Assembly (NCBI GenBank): GCA_018240785.1
Contig: JAFEFC010000003.1
Span: 62,001-126,000, forward strand
DNA: 64,000 nucleotides
Reading direction: 5' to 3'
DNA from: Pseudomonadota bacterium
GTDB lineage: Bacteria > Pseudomonadota > Gammaproteobacteria > Burkholderiales > Rhodocyclaceae
Shown here: positions 1 through 8,460 of the stretch, piece after piece
Layout of the letters: every line of letters begins with the position of its first letter
How positions within the stretch are numbered: position 1 is the stretch's first letter
Notes under the pieces: model-generated
What the model was told of the DNA's origin: nothing
Databases searched by the model: none
The model's input: the letters and a program-made list of their open reading frames with translations, nothing else
Program-made: the position numbers and the translations under genes

Positions 1-1
1 C

Positions 2-484
2 ACCCACTCCTTCCCGCGCTTTTCGTACAGCCACTTCGGCATGTCGACGCAGTTGAGCCGCTTCGACAAGACCACCGGCACCGTGATCCTGGACAAGGCG
101 GCCAAGACCGCTGCGGTGGACGTCGTCATCGACATGAAGTCGGTCAACACCGGCTACACGACGTTCAATGAGCACATCCAGGGCGAGGACTTCCTCGACA
201 CCGCCAGGTATCCGACCGCCACCTTCAAGTCGACCAAGGTGACTTTCGAAGGCGACAGGCCGGTGAGCATCGACGGCAACCTGACGATCAAGGGTGTCAC
301 CAAGCCGGTGACGCTGAAGGTCACCAACTTCCTCAACATGCCCCACCCGATGCTGAAAAAGGACGCGATCGGCGCCGACGCATCCGTCGTGATCAAGCGC
401 ACCGAGTTCAACGCCGGCAAGTACGCGCCCAACGTCGGCGACGACGTGACGATCACCATCTCGCTCGAAGCGATCAAGGGCTGA
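2..484 (+). CDS. YceI family protein (5' end missing)
   Basis: This is the C-terminal part of a YceI-like protein. The family forms a lipocalin-like barrel, usually periplasmic, that binds polyisoprenoid-type lipids. The reading frame is open from the left edge of the window; before the first Met (position 41) it already encodes THSFPRFSYSHFGMS, which matches the family's N-terminal strand, so the true start and any signal peptide lie outside. Further family features are the FDKTTGTVILD strand, the NEHIQGEDFLD segment and the GNLTIKGVTKPVTL strand. The protein ends just before a strong hairpin at 519-561. No substrate can be assigned from the sequence. Confidence 0.85.
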   Translation, partial: THSFPRFSYSHFGMSTQLSRFDKTTGTVILDKAAKTAAVDVVIDMKSVNTGYTTFNEHIQGEDFLDTARYPTATFKSTKVTFEGDRPVSIDGNLTIKGVTKPVTLKVTNFLNMPHPMLKKDAIGADASVVIKRTEFNAGKYAPNVGDDVTITISLEAIKG

Positions 485-518
485 ACCTTGACGGTCGCCG
501 ATCTGACGACGGCGGCAC

Positions 519-561
519 AATGAAACGGGCGAGGGGCCAATGGCCGCTCGCCCGTTTCATT
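519..561. terminator. Bidirectional hairpin terminator between yceI and htpG
   Basis: Two perfect 15-base arms (519-533 and 547-561) read AATGAAACGGGCGAG and its reverse complement around a 13-base loop. The hairpin sits between two convergent genes. The outer ends are A/T-rich rather than a clean T-run, so termination strength is inferred. Confidence 0.6.
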
Positions 562-614
562 GTTGCATCGCCTCGCGCCGCCGCCCGCAAACTCCGGCGC
601 CGCGGCAATCAAGC

Positions 615-2558
615 TCAGTTGCCGCTCATCGCCATCATCAACTGGTTGATGCGTTTCACGAACGTGGCCGGATCGTCGAGCGTGCCGCCTTCGGCCAGCA
701 GCGCCTGGTCGAACAGCACTGCCGCCCAGTCGTCGAAGTGCTTCTCCTCGTACTTCAGGCGCAACACCGCCGGATGGCTGGGGTTGATCTCGAGAATGGG
801 CTTGGACACCGGCGCGCTCTGGCCCGCGGCCTTCAGGATGCGCGCAAGGTTCATGCCCAGGTCGTGCTCGTCGGCCACCAGGCAGGCGGGCGAATCGGTC
901 AGGCGCAGCGTCACCTTCACGTCCTTGACGCGCTCACCCAGGCTCGCCTTCATCCTGTCGAGCAGCTCCTTGTACTCGTCGGCGGCCTTCTCGGCTTCCT
1001 TCTTCTCCGCCTCGTCCTCCAGCGCACCGAGGTCCAGGCCGCCCTTGGCGACGGACACCAGCGGCTTGCCGTCGAACTCGGTGAGATTGCCCACCACCCA
1101 CTCGTCGACGCGGTCGGTGAGCAGCAGCACCTCGATGCCCTTCTTGCGGAAGACCTCGAGATGCGGGCTGTTCTTCGCGGCGTTGAAGGTCTCGGCGGTG
1201 ACGAAGTAGATCTTGTCCTGGCCTTCCTTCATGCGGCCGATGTAGTCGGCGAGCGACACCACCTCTTCCTGGGTGTCCAGCTTGGTCGAGGCGAAGCGCA
1301 GCAGCCCGGCGATCTTGTCCTTGTTGGCGAAATCCTCACCCACGCCTTCCTTCAGCACCTTGCCGAAGGCCTTCCAGAACTCGGCGTACTTCTCCCTGTC
1401 TGCGGCCTCCTCGCTGTTGGCCAGGCTCTCGAGCAGGGTCAGCACCTTCTTCGTGCAGCCGGCGCGGATGGTGTCGATGTCCTTCGATTCCTGCAGGATC
1501 TCGCGCGACACGTTGAGCGGCAGGTCGGCCGAATCGACCACGCCGCGCACGAAGCGCAGGTAGGTCGGCATCAGCTTCTCGGCGTCGTCCATGATGAAGA
1601 CGCGCTTCACGTACAGCTTGATGCCGTGCTTGGCGTTGCGGTCCCACAGGTCGAAGGGCGCGTTCTTCGGGACGTAGAGCAGGTTGGTGTATTCGTGGCG
1701 GCCCTCGACGCGCGAGTGCGTCCACGCCAGCGGGTCCTCGAAGTCGTGGGCGACGTGCTTGTAGAAGGCGGTGTACTCGTCCTCAGAAATGTCGTTCTTC
1801 GACCGCGTCCACAGTGCGTTGGCCTGGTTGACCGTCTCGTCCTCGTCGGTCAGTACCTGCTTCTTCTGCTCCTCGTTCCATTCCTCCTTCTTCATCACGA
1901 TCGGCTGCACGATGTGATCGGAGTACTTGCGGATCAGGCTCTTGAGCTTCCACGACGACAGCAGGTCTTCCTGGCCTTCGCGCAGGTGCAGGGTGATCTC
2001 GGTGCCGCGACCAGCCTTCTCCACCTGCTCCACGGTGTAGGCGCCGGCCTCGTCGCCGGTCATCGAGCATTCCCACCTCACGCCCTGCTCGGCGGGGAGC
2101 CCGGCGCGGCGCGACACCACGGTGACCCTGTTGGCGACGATGAAGGCGGAGTAGAAGCCGACGCCGAACTGGCCGATCAGGTGGGCGTCCTTCTTCTGGT
2201 CGCCGGTGAGCTTGCCGAAGAATTCCTTCGTGCCCGACTTGGCGATGGTGCCGAGGTGGGCGATGGCCTCGTCGCGGCTCATGCCGATGCCATTGTCGGC
2301 GATGGTGACGGTCTTGGCCTCGGCGTCGAAGCCGATGCGGATCTTCAGCTCGCTGTCGTTCTCGTACAGCGCGCCATTGTCGAGCGCCTCGAAGCGCAGC
2401 TTGTCGCAGGCGTCGGATGCGTTGGAGACGAGCTCGCGCAGGAAGATCTCGCGGTTGGAATACAGCGAATGGATCATCAGGTGAAGGAGTTGCTTCACCT
2501 CGGCCTGGAAGGCCAGCGTCTGGGAGTTCTTGTCGGTCGGGGCGGCGGTTTCGGACAT
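615..2558 (-). CDS. htpG: Molecular chaperone HtpG (Hsp90)
   Basis: This is the bacterial Hsp90, a dimeric cytosolic ATP-dependent chaperone. The start chosen (MSETAAP) has GGAG eight bases upstream and gives 647 residues, close to the 624 of the E. coli protein; a Met 22 codons earlier adds sequence with no family match. GHKL-fold ATP-site motifs are visible: ELVSNASDA (42-50, with the catalytic Glu42 and Asn46), DNGIGM (88-93), GTIAKSGT (103-110) and [11 protein letters not shown] (129-139). A middle domain and C-terminal dimerisation region of normal length follow. It lies 80 bases downstream of greB on the same strand. No heat-shock promoter was identified. Confidence 0.97.
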   Translation of the reverse strand: MSETAAPTDKNSQTLAFQAEVKQLLHLMIHSLYSNREIFLRELVSNASDACDKLRFEALDNGALYENDSELKIRIGFDAEAKTVTIADNGIGMSRDEAIAHLGTIAKSGTKEFFGKLTGDQKKDAHLIGQFGVGFYSAFIVANRVTVVSRRAGLPAEQGVRWECSMTGDEAGAYTVEQVEKAGRGTEITLHLREGQEDLLSSWKLKSLIRKYSDHIVQPIVMKKEEWNEEQKKQVLTDEDETVNQANALWTRSKNDISEDEYTAFYKHVAHDFEDPLAWTHSRVEGRHEYTNLLYVPKNAPFDLWDRNAKHGIKLYVKRVFIMDDAEKLMPTYLRFVRGVVDSADLPLNVSREILQESKDIDTIRAGCTKKVLTLLESLANSEEAADREKYAEFWKAFGKVLKEGVGEDFANKDKIAGLLRFASTKLDTQEEVVSLADYIGRMKEGQDKIYFVTAETFNAAKNSPHLEVFRKKGIEVLLLTDRVDEWVVGNLTEFDGKPLVSVAKGGLDLGALEDEAEKKEAEKAADEYKELLDRMKASLGERVKDVKVTLRLTDSPACLVADEHDLGMNLARILKAAGQSAPVSKPILEINPSHPAVLRLKYEEKHFDDWAAVLFDQALLAEGGTLDDPATFVKRINQLMMAMSGN

Positions 2559-2638
2559 GAATACGGCTCCAGCTCGGTTACGGATCAGTGCGAGCGTATC
2601 TGGGGATGGCAGCGCCGGTTTCAAGACCCGCTACGCGG

Positions 2639-3232
2639 TCACACGTAGCGGATCGCGACGATCTCCACCTCGCGCATGCCGGCCGGGCTCTGGAAGCGCA
2701 CCGCGTCGCCCTCCTTCGCCTTCAGCAGCGCACGCGCCAGCGGTGAAATCCAGCTTATGCGGCCGTCGGAGGCATTAGCCTCATCCACGCCGACGATCTG
2801 CCAGGTCTGCTGCTCCGCAGTCTCGACATCCTCGATGGTGACGGTGGCGCCAAAGAAGACCTGGTCCAGCTCCTGCTGGCGCTCGGGGTCGACCACGTCG
2901 GCGCTCTCGATGCGCTTGATCAGGAATCGGATGCGGCGGTCGATCTCGCGCAGGCGCTTCTTGCCGTAGATGTAGTCGCCGTTCTCGGAACGGTCACCGT
3001 TGCCGGCCGCCCACGCCACCGTCTCGACCAGCCGCGGTCGCTCGGTGCGCACCAGTTGCTCGAGTTCGGCGCGCAGCGCGTCATAGCCGCGGCGGGTCAT
3101 GTAGTTCTTGCTGCCGGCGGGGAGCCGCAGCGACGGCGAGAGCTCTTCGTCCTCGTCGTCCTGGCCGTCGCCTTCGCGGGTGAATGCCTTGCTCACAGTA
3201 CGGATCGTCGCCTCTGTCATGGAGCGCCGCAT
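2639..3232 (-). CDS. greB: Transcript cleavage factor GreB
   Basis: GreB rescues backtracked RNA polymerase by stimulating transcript cleavage. The coiled-coil half runs from SKNYMTRRGY, and its tip holds the acidic motif GDRSENGDYIYGKKR, whose Asp and Glu reach into the polymerase active site. The C-terminal FKBP-like half is normal (VFFGATVTIED, ISPLARALLKAKEGD). About 35 residues precede the family core and include an acidic stretch (DGQDDEDEE) not found in the 158-residue E. coli protein. The start at 3232 has GGAGGG eleven bases upstream; an alternative Met four codons later (3220) is possible. htpG follows on the same strand. Confidence 0.93.
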   Translation of the reverse strand: MRRSMTEATIRTVSKAFTREGDGQDDEDEELSPSLRLPAGSKNYMTRRGYDALRAELEQLVRTERPRLVETVAWAAGNGDRSENGDYIYGKKRLREIDRRIRFLIKRIESADVVDPERQQELDQVFFGATVTIEDVETAEQQTWQIVGVDEANASDGRISWISPLARALLKAKEGDAVRFQSPAGMREVEIVAIRYV

Positions 3233-3373
3233 GTTAAGCCATGCCCTCCGCCGCTGCCATCCCGGCACGGGTGCGCAGTGCGCTGTGGTTGTCATTCTCA
3301 AGGCGCCCGCATACCATCCACTCGAACCCCAGCCTCGGCGCACAAGCGCCCCTCGCCTCATGCAGGTGACTCG

Positions 3374-3589
3374 ATGAACGATGCGTCCTTCGATGACGTG
3401 ACCAGCCTGCGAGCCCGTCTGGAAGATTTGCGGGTGGAACACCGCGACCTCGACGAAGCCATCGCACGCCTCAACGCCACTCCGGTCGATGACGAACTGA
3501 TGCTGCGCCGCCTGAAGAAGCGCAAGCTCGCACTGAAGGACCGGATCGCCGCCATCGAACGCATCGTCGATCCCGACGAATTCGCCTGA
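3374..3589 (+). CDS. Small DUF465-type (YdcH-like) coiled-coil protein
   Basis: This 71-residue, highly charged protein is predicted to be almost wholly helical. It carries the pattern typical of DUF465/YdcH proteins: an N-terminal helix (LRARLEDLRVEHRDLDEAI) followed by a LKKRKLALKDRI segment. The family's molecular role is unknown. The ATG at 3374 is preceded by AGGTG at a good distance. The next gene, an alpha/beta hydrolase, starts ten bases after the stop, so the two are probably co-transcribed. Confidence 0.8.
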   Translation: MNDASFDDVTSLRARLEDLRVEHRDLDEAIARLNATPVDDELMLRRLKKRKLALKDRIAAIERIVDPDEFA

Positions 3590-3599
3590 GCAGACGCGC

Positions 3600-4424
3600 A
3601 TGCCCTTCGTCCATCTGGAACTCGACGGCCATCGCGTCTGCGTTGCCGACCATGGCCCGCATGGCGACGCCTCCACTTCAGGGGCGCCTGCCATCGTCCT
3701 GATCCACGGCGCCGGCCACGATCACACGGTGTGGAACGACGTGGCAGCCGCGCTGGCCAAGGCTGGCCTGCGGACGCTTGCCCCCGATCTCCCCGGTCAC
3801 GGCGGGTCCGGCGGCGCCGCCCTTGCGGACGTCGACACCCAGGCCTCGTGGCTTGTGCGCCTGCTCGACAGGCTGGAATGTGCGCGACTGAGTCTCGTCG
3901 GCCACAGCATGGGCTCGCTGACCGCCCTCGCCGCAGCGGCACGCGTGGCCGACCGCTGTGTGAAGCTGGTACTCGTCGGCAGCGTCGCGCCGATGCCGGT
4001 CGCCCCCTTCCTGGTGGACGCGGCACGCGACGACCCGCCTGCGGCATGGGCGATGGTGAACAAGTGGTCGTTCGGCCCGGTCGAGGAACTCGGCGAAGCC
4101 CGACTCGCCGCCCTGCAGGCGTACAACCTGCAGCGCATGCAGCGGCAACCTGCCGCATCGCTGGCGATCGATCTTGGCGCGTGCAACGCATGGCAGGACG
4201 GACTGATGGCCGCATCGCAGGTGCGTTGTCCCGCGCTGCTGGTCTGCGGCGAACGCGACCGCATGACGCCGCCGGAAGCGGCACAAGCTCTTTTCAACGC
4301 GCTGCACACCACGACGGGCGGCGCGAGCATGATCCAGATCCCCGGTGCTGGCCATTTGATGATGGACGAAGCGCCGGTGATCCTGAGTGATGCGATCCGG
4401 GCGTTCGTCGCCGCGGCACCCTGA
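3600..4424 (+). CDS. Alpha/beta-fold hydrolase
   Basis: This is a 274-residue cytosolic alpha/beta hydrolase of unknown substrate. The oxyanion-hole strand IVLIHGAGHD (32-41), the nucleophile elbow GHSMG with Ser103, a late acid in CGERDRMTPPE and the final catalytic His in IPGAGHLMMDEAP form a complete triad. There is no signal peptide. It probably shares a transcript with the small DUF465-type gene ten bases upstream. Esterase, lactonase or C-C hydrolase activity are all possible; the sequence alone does not choose among them. Confidence 0.85.
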   Translation: MPFVHLELDGHRVCVADHGPHGDASTSGAPAIVLIHGAGHDHTVWNDVAAALAKAGLRTLAPDLPGHGGSGGAALADVDTQASWLVRLLDRLECARLSLVGHSMGSLTALAAAARVADRCVKLVLVGSVAPMPVAPFLVDAARDDPPAAWAMVNKWSFGPVEELGEARLAALQAYNLQRMQRQPAASLAIDLGACNAWQDGLMAASQVRCPALLVCGERDRMTPPEAAQALFNALHTTTGGASMIQIPGAGHLMMDEAPVILSDAIRAFVAAAP

Positions 4425-4479
4425 CAAGAACCGCGACACGCCGCTCCGCTGCAAGCAAGGCCCCAACCTGGAGAAGACA

Positions 4480-5274
4480 ATGTCGCAGCAGAACGATGCC
4501 CCGCTGGAAGACAACCAGCAGCCACCCTTTCCCACCGTGCGAGACGTTCCCGCAGGCGCGCCCCTGCGCTGGGTGGCGCGCGGCCTCTCGGATTTCAAGT
4601 CCTGCCCCATTCCCAGCCTGTTCTACGGCTTCTGCTTCACCGGCATGGGCCTGCTGATCACCTTCGTGTTCGAGCACGCCTACGAATACACCTCGGCGCT
4701 GACATCCGGCTTCCTGCTGCTGGGCCCCTTCCTCGCGATGGGTCTGTACGAGATAAGCCGCCGGCGCGAGCTCGGCGAGGGCTGCTCGCTGGCGCCGACG
4801 CTCACCGTGTGGCGGCGCAACGCAGGCAACATCGGCATCTTCGCGGTGGTGCTGGGCATCGTGTTCCTGGTGTGGGCGCGCGCCTCGCTGGTGATCTTCG
4901 CGCTGTTCTACACCAACGAGATGCCCAACCTGTCCGGCTTCCTCGAACAGGTACTGAGCTTGCAGAATGCGGAGTTCCTCGCCGTGTATTTCGGCATCGG
5001 CCTGATCTTCGCGACCATCGTGTTCGCCGCCAGCGTGGTGTCCATCCCGCTGATGCTGGACCGCAACCAGGATGCGATCAGCTCCATGCTGGCGAGCGTC
5101 GGCGCGCTCACGCGCAATCCGGCAGCGATGATCGTGTGGGCCTTCCTCATCGCCGGCCTGACGCTCCTCGGCTTTCTCAGCTTCCACATCGGCCTGGTCG
5201 TGACCATGCCCATCATCGGCCATGCGACCTGGCATGCCTACCGCGACCTGGTCGAGCCGCTGCCTGGACGCTGA
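4480..5274 (+). CDS. DUF2189-type integral membrane protein
   Basis: This 264-residue protein has a soluble, Pro-rich N-terminus followed by about six hydrophobic segments, including FYGFCFTGMGLLITFVF, IFAVVLGIVFLVWARASLV, LIFATIVFAASVVSIPLML and MIVWAFLIAGLTLLGFLSF. The WVARGLSDFKSCPIPSLFYG entry and the RNAGNIGIF loop resemble DUF2189 membrane proteins, whose function is unknown. The ATG at 4480 was chosen because it begins the family-like N-terminus and has a purine-rich GGAGAAG upstream; an in-frame Met at 4387 lies inside the preceding hydrolase gene. It is predicted to sit in the inner membrane. Confidence 0.75.
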   Translation: MSQQNDAPLEDNQQPPFPTVRDVPAGAPLRWVARGLSDFKSCPIPSLFYGFCFTGMGLLITFVFEHAYEYTSALTSGFLLLGPFLAMGLYEISRRRELGEGCSLAPTLTVWRRNAGNIGIFAVVLGIVFLVWARASLVIFALFYTNEMPNLSGFLEQVLSLQNAEFLAVYFGIGLIFATIVFAASVVSIPLMLDRNQDAISSMLASVGALTRNPAAMIVWAFLIAGLTLLGFLSFHIGLVVTMPIIGHATWHAYRDLVEPLPGR

Positions 5275-5348
5275 ACACCGCCCGCATCAACGCCGCCGCA
5301 TGTGAATCCGCCACGCCTGCGCGCGCGAGCATCGCGCCGCGCGGGCGC

Positions 5349-6212
5349 TCAGCCAGCCGGCGCGTCGTCGAGCTCGAGCACGATGGGCTGGTGATCGGAC
5401 GCCGACGTGTCGGCCAGCACCTGCAGCGAGCGCACGCGGCCGGCAAGGTCTGCGGTGACGAAGGCGAAGTCACAGCAATACGCCCGGTCAGGCCACTCTG
5501 CGCCGTGCAGGCCGACCGTCGGCACATGCGCCGTGTCCGGATGCAGCACCCTCCACGCATCGCGCCACCACGGCACCCCGTCCGCCAGTGGCCGCACCAT
5601 CTGCTGGTATTCGGCCGAACCGGGTTCGCAGTTGAAGTCGCCACACACCACCGCCGCTGCAGGCCGCGTGGGCAGGGTGAAGGCGGGGTTGGACTCCTTC
5701 GCCACCGACGGCGCACGGGCCTGTCCAGCCGCTTCGACCTGCAGGGCACGCAGGGCTTGCACCTGAGCACCACGCTGGCGGGCCGAGTAGTACTCCAGAT
5801 GGGTCGTCAGGACACGCAGCGGACCGCTGGCACTGCTGACCACCGCCTCCACGCACACGCGCTGCATCGCAGGCCAGTCCGGATCTGCAGGCGCCGGCAG
5901 CATGTGGCGGAACACCTGCCCCACCGGCAGGCGCGACAGCAGCAGGTTGCCGAACAGCGCGCGTCCGCCGCGCCCGTCCGCAATGTCCAGCCCGGCGCCG
6001 AACACCGCCGCGTAGCCGGGAAACGCCGCAGCAAGGAACGCCACCTCGTCACCACCCGACCCCCCTGGCAGCCCCTCGAAGTTGCACGCGACCTCCTGCA
6101 GGCAGATCACGTCGAATTCGCCCGCGGACCGGATCGCGGCGACGGTGCGCGCCGGGTCAACCTTGCCATCGGCGCCGCGGCCCCACTGGATGTTCCAGCT
6201 CATCAGTCTCAT
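5349..6212 (-). CDS. Endonuclease/exonuclease/phosphatase family protein
   Basis: This 287-residue protein has the EEP (DNase I-like) fold. Recognised elements are the N-terminal MSWNIQWGRG, the metal-binding Glu in DVICLQEV, the GDFNCEPGS motif, and the catalytic DHQPIVLEL near the C-terminus. Such enzymes cleave phosphodiester or phosphomonoester bonds with a divalent metal; the substrate may be nucleic acid, sphingomyelin or an inositol phosphate and cannot be told here. The start at 6212 has GAGGG seven bases upstream; a second Met three codons later is possible. There is no signal peptide, so it is probably cytosolic. The gene is divergent from the CDF exporter gene. Confidence 0.87.
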   Translation of the reverse strand: MRLMSWNIQWGRGADGKVDPARTVAAIRSAGEFDVICLQEVACNFEGLPGGSGGDEVAFLAAAFPGYAAVFGAGLDIADGRGGRALFGNLLLSRLPVGQVFRHMLPAPADPDWPAMQRVCVEAVVSSASGPLRVLTTHLEYYSARQRGAQVQALRALQVEAAGQARAPSVAKESNPAFTLPTRPAAAVVCGDFNCEPGSAEYQQMVRPLADGVPWWRDAWRVLHPDTAHVPTVGLHGAEWPDRAYCCDFAFVTADLAGRVRSLQVLADTSASDHQPIVLELDDAPAG

Positions 6213-6323
6213 GGATGCACCCTCATGCATGCTGTTGTGCCTGGACGGTGACACTGGACGGAATTGTGCCCGCATCCGTGTCAGGCCGCATAATCCGGCC
6301 ATCGACCACGACCACCGACTTGC

Positions 6324-7331
6324 ATGACGGACGCCCATCAATCCCCTCACCACTCGCATGGCCACGAAACGCATGACGAGGGCGTGCACCCGCACGGGCA
6401 TGAGCACGCCGCCCATTCCGCACATGACCACCATCATCACGATCACGCCGCCAGCCGCCATCTGCCGCTCGCACTGGTGCTGACGCTCGGCTTCGCCGTC
6501 ATCGAGGCGCTGGCCGGCTGGTGGTCCGGATCGCTGGCACTGCTGGGCGACGCCGGCCACATGGTCACCGACGCGCTGTCGCTGGGACTCGCGGCGCTGG
6601 CGACACGCATTGCCCAGCGCCCCGCCAGCCCGCGCCACTCCTACGGCCTGCGCCGGGTGGAGGCGCTCGCGGCGCTGGCGAACAGCCTCTTCATGCTCGT
6701 GGTGGTGGCGCTGCTGTCATGGCAGGCGGTGCTGCGCCTGATGGCACCGCGGGAAATCGTCGGCGAGGCGGTCACCCTGGTAGCGCTGGGCGGACTCGTG
6801 CTCAATCTCGTCGTCGCGTGGCTGCTGACGCGCGGCGAAGGCGACCTCAACACCCGTGGCGCACTGCTGCACGTGATGGGCGACCTGCTCGGCTCGGTCG
6901 CGGCACTCGCCGCCGGCCTGGTGATCCAATTCACTGGCTGGACGCCGATCGATCCGCTGCTGACGATGCTGATCTGCGGCCTCATCCTGGCCTCCACCTT
7001 GAGCCTGCTCAGAAGCGTGGTGCACACCCTGCTCGAAGGCGTGCCCGACGGCATTTCCCTGCCCGACGTCGGACGCGCGATGGCAGCGGTGGAGGGTGTG
7101 CGTTCGGTGCACGACCTCCACATCTGGAGCCTGGATTCACGGCGCCCCGCGCTGTCGGCGCACCTCGTGCTGACCGATGCCCGGCGCTGGCCGGCCGTCC
7201 TCGCGGCGCAACGTGCCATGCTCGCTGAACGCTTCGGCATCGAGCATGTCACCCTGCAGCCGGAGCTTCCGGCCGCCGCACCGCTGGTCTTCATGCCCGG
7301 CGGTTCAAGACACGACCACGATCACCGATAA
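6324..7331 (+). CDS. Cation diffusion facilitator, zinc/cadmium/cobalt exporter type
   Basis: This is a proton-coupled divalent-metal exporter of the inner membrane (CzcD/ZitB-like), 335 residues. The N-terminal 46 residues contain eighteen His, a probable cytosolic metal-loading tail. The transport-site pairs are present: GDAGHMVTDALS in TM2 (His79, Asp83) and HVMGD in TM5 (His183, Asp187), the HD-HD arrangement typical of zinc/cadmium transporters. A cytosolic domain (VEGVRSVHDLHIWSL) and a short His-Asp tail (HDHDHR) close the protein. The HDOD gene starts 29 bases downstream and may be read through. Confidence 0.92.
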   Translation: MTDAHQSPHHSHGHETHDEGVHPHGHEHAAHSAHDHHHHDHAASRHLPLALVLTLGFAVIEALAGWWSGSLALLGDAGHMVTDALSLGLAALATRIAQRPASPRHSYGLRRVEALAALANSLFMLVVVALLSWQAVLRLMAPREIVGEAVTLVALGGLVLNLVVAWLLTRGEGDLNTRGALLHVMGDLLGSVAALAAGLVIQFTGWTPIDPLLTMLICGLILASTLSLLRSVVHTLLEGVPDGISLPDVGRAMAAVEGVRSVHDLHIWSLDSRRPALSAHLVLTDARRWPAVLAAQRAMLAERFGIEHVTLQPELPAAAPLVFMPGGSRHDHDHR

Positions 7332-7360
7332 TCCAAGCCTCCTCTTCCGGACAAGCACAC

Positions 7361-8218
7361 ATGTATTCCGCACAGGAACTGGTCAGCCAGATCGACGCCC
7401 TCACCTCGCTACCCACGGTCTATCTGCGCATCCGCGAGCAGTTGGACGCCCCCGACGGCGGAATCCACGAGGTGTCGCGGCTGATCGCGGCGGACCCGGC
7501 GCTGACGACCCGCCTGCTGCGGGTGGTCAACAGCGCGATGTATGGCTTTGACGGCACGATCGACAACGTCAGCCGTGCGGTGACCATCCTCGGACTGCAA
7601 CAGGTGCACGATCTCGTGCTGGCAATGTCGCTGGAGTCGGTCTTCCGCGGCGTTCGTCCCGAATTCATGGACATGAACCGTTTCTGGCGCGCCAGCGTGA
7701 TGCGCGGCCTCACCGCGCGCGCCGTCGCCCTCTCATGCCGGCAGTCGGCACCGGAGCGGATCTTCGTCATCGGCTTGCTGGCCGACATCGGCCATCTGGT
7801 GATGTATCACGAACTGCCCACGCTCGCGGCAGAGGCGGCATCTCAGGCGAGGGTATCGGGTGAAGCCTTGCATCAGGTCGAACGACGCGTCATCGGCTGC
7901 GATTTCGGCGAAGTGGGCGCCACGCTGATGGACCACTGGAAACTTCCCGCCTGCTTTGCCGGCGTGATCGGCGCCCAGACGGTGCCGCGGCTCGGCGGCG
8001 AGTATGCGTCGGATGCATGCGTGGTGCATCTGGCCAATCACATCGTCCGCGCCGACGAGCTCGGCCTGTCGAGCAGCGAGGCATCGGCCGAGGTCGATGC
8101 GCTGGTGTGGGCGACGCTGGGCCTGCAGCCGGACATGATCAGCGGCATCCGGGAAGAAGCCGAACTGCATCTCGCCGCCTACATGTCGCTGTTTTTTCCC
8201 GGCGGACGCAGCCTGTAA
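7361..8218 (+). CDS. HDOD domain protein
   Basis: This 285-residue protein is mainly one HDOD domain, a degenerate relative of HD phosphohydrolases often found in signalling proteins linked to cyclic-di-GMP, chemotaxis or DNA repair. The SLPTVYLRIREQL entry, the LLRVVNSAMYGF helix and the GLLADIGHLVMYHELP segment are typical. The catalytic HD pair is absent, as is usual for the family, so it is probably a binding or scaffold protein. No partner receiver, GGDEF or PAS domain is fused. It follows the CDF gene closely. Confidence 0.88.
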   Translation: MYSAQELVSQIDALTSLPTVYLRIREQLDAPDGGIHEVSRLIAADPALTTRLLRVVNSAMYGFDGTIDNVSRAVTILGLQQVHDLVLAMSLESVFRGVRPEFMDMNRFWRASVMRGLTARAVALSCRQSAPERIFVIGLLADIGHLVMYHELPTLAAEAASQARVSGEALHQVERRVIGCDFGEVGATLMDHWKLPACFAGVIGAQTVPRLGGEYASDACVVHLANHIVRADELGLSSSEASAEVDALVWATLGLQPDMISGIREEAELHLAAYMSLFFPGGRSL

Positions 8219-8311
8219 GACGGTAGGCGCCCAGCCTGCGACGCGACCTGCGGAAGTGGACGGAACCCCGCGAAAACAAAGGATTTTCTGCGCCCGGCCG
8301 CCAGTTTCGTG

Positions 8312-8358
8312 CTACTAGATCTAGTGCATCGAAACCAATGATTACACAACGTTTTTTC
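8312..8358 (+). promoter_or_regulatory. Tandem NrdR-box candidates upstream of nrdJ
   Basis: A 12-base perfect palindrome ACTAGATCTAGT (8314-8325) forms the core of a good match to the NrdR consensus (acaCwAtATaTwGtgt). A weaker second element starting at 8344 (ACACAACGTTTTTT) is offset by about 32 bp, the three-helical-turn spacing seen for paired NrdR boxes. NrdR is the ATP/dATP-sensing repressor of ribonucleotide reductase genes. The first box is convincing; the second is an inference from spacing. Confidence 0.6.
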
Positions 8359-8390
8359 TCAAATATCTGTTTTTAAACGTTTTTATTTTT

Positions 8391-8419
8391 TTGCGAAATC
8401 GGTCTTTCCGCGCTATTCT
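8391..8419 (+). promoter_or_regulatory. Sigma-70-like promoter candidate for nrdJ
   Basis: TTGCGA (8391-8396) and TATTCT (8414-8419) are separated by 17 bases and each matches four of six consensus positions. They lie in an unusually AT-rich stretch downstream of the NrdR-box candidates and about 40 bases before the nrdJ start. Confidence 0.4.
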
Positions 8420-8460
8420 TCAGCCCGTTCGAAACAATAACGAGGGTGAAGAAAAGCACC

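Noticed and set aside
540-2648. Long 702-codon open frame opposite htpG
   Set aside because: It is the antisense shadow of htpG in GC-rich sequence, full of His/Val/Leu repeats and with no family match.
2628-2651. Terminator for greB (CCGCTACG/CGTAGCGG)
   Set aside because: The arm lies partly within the greB coding end and no T-run follows on the minus strand, so termination is not supported.
8219-8445. Adenosylcobalamin riboswitch upstream of nrdJ
   Set aside because: No B12-box-like sequence or multi-helix fold was recognised in the AT-rich leader; NrdR boxes explain it better.
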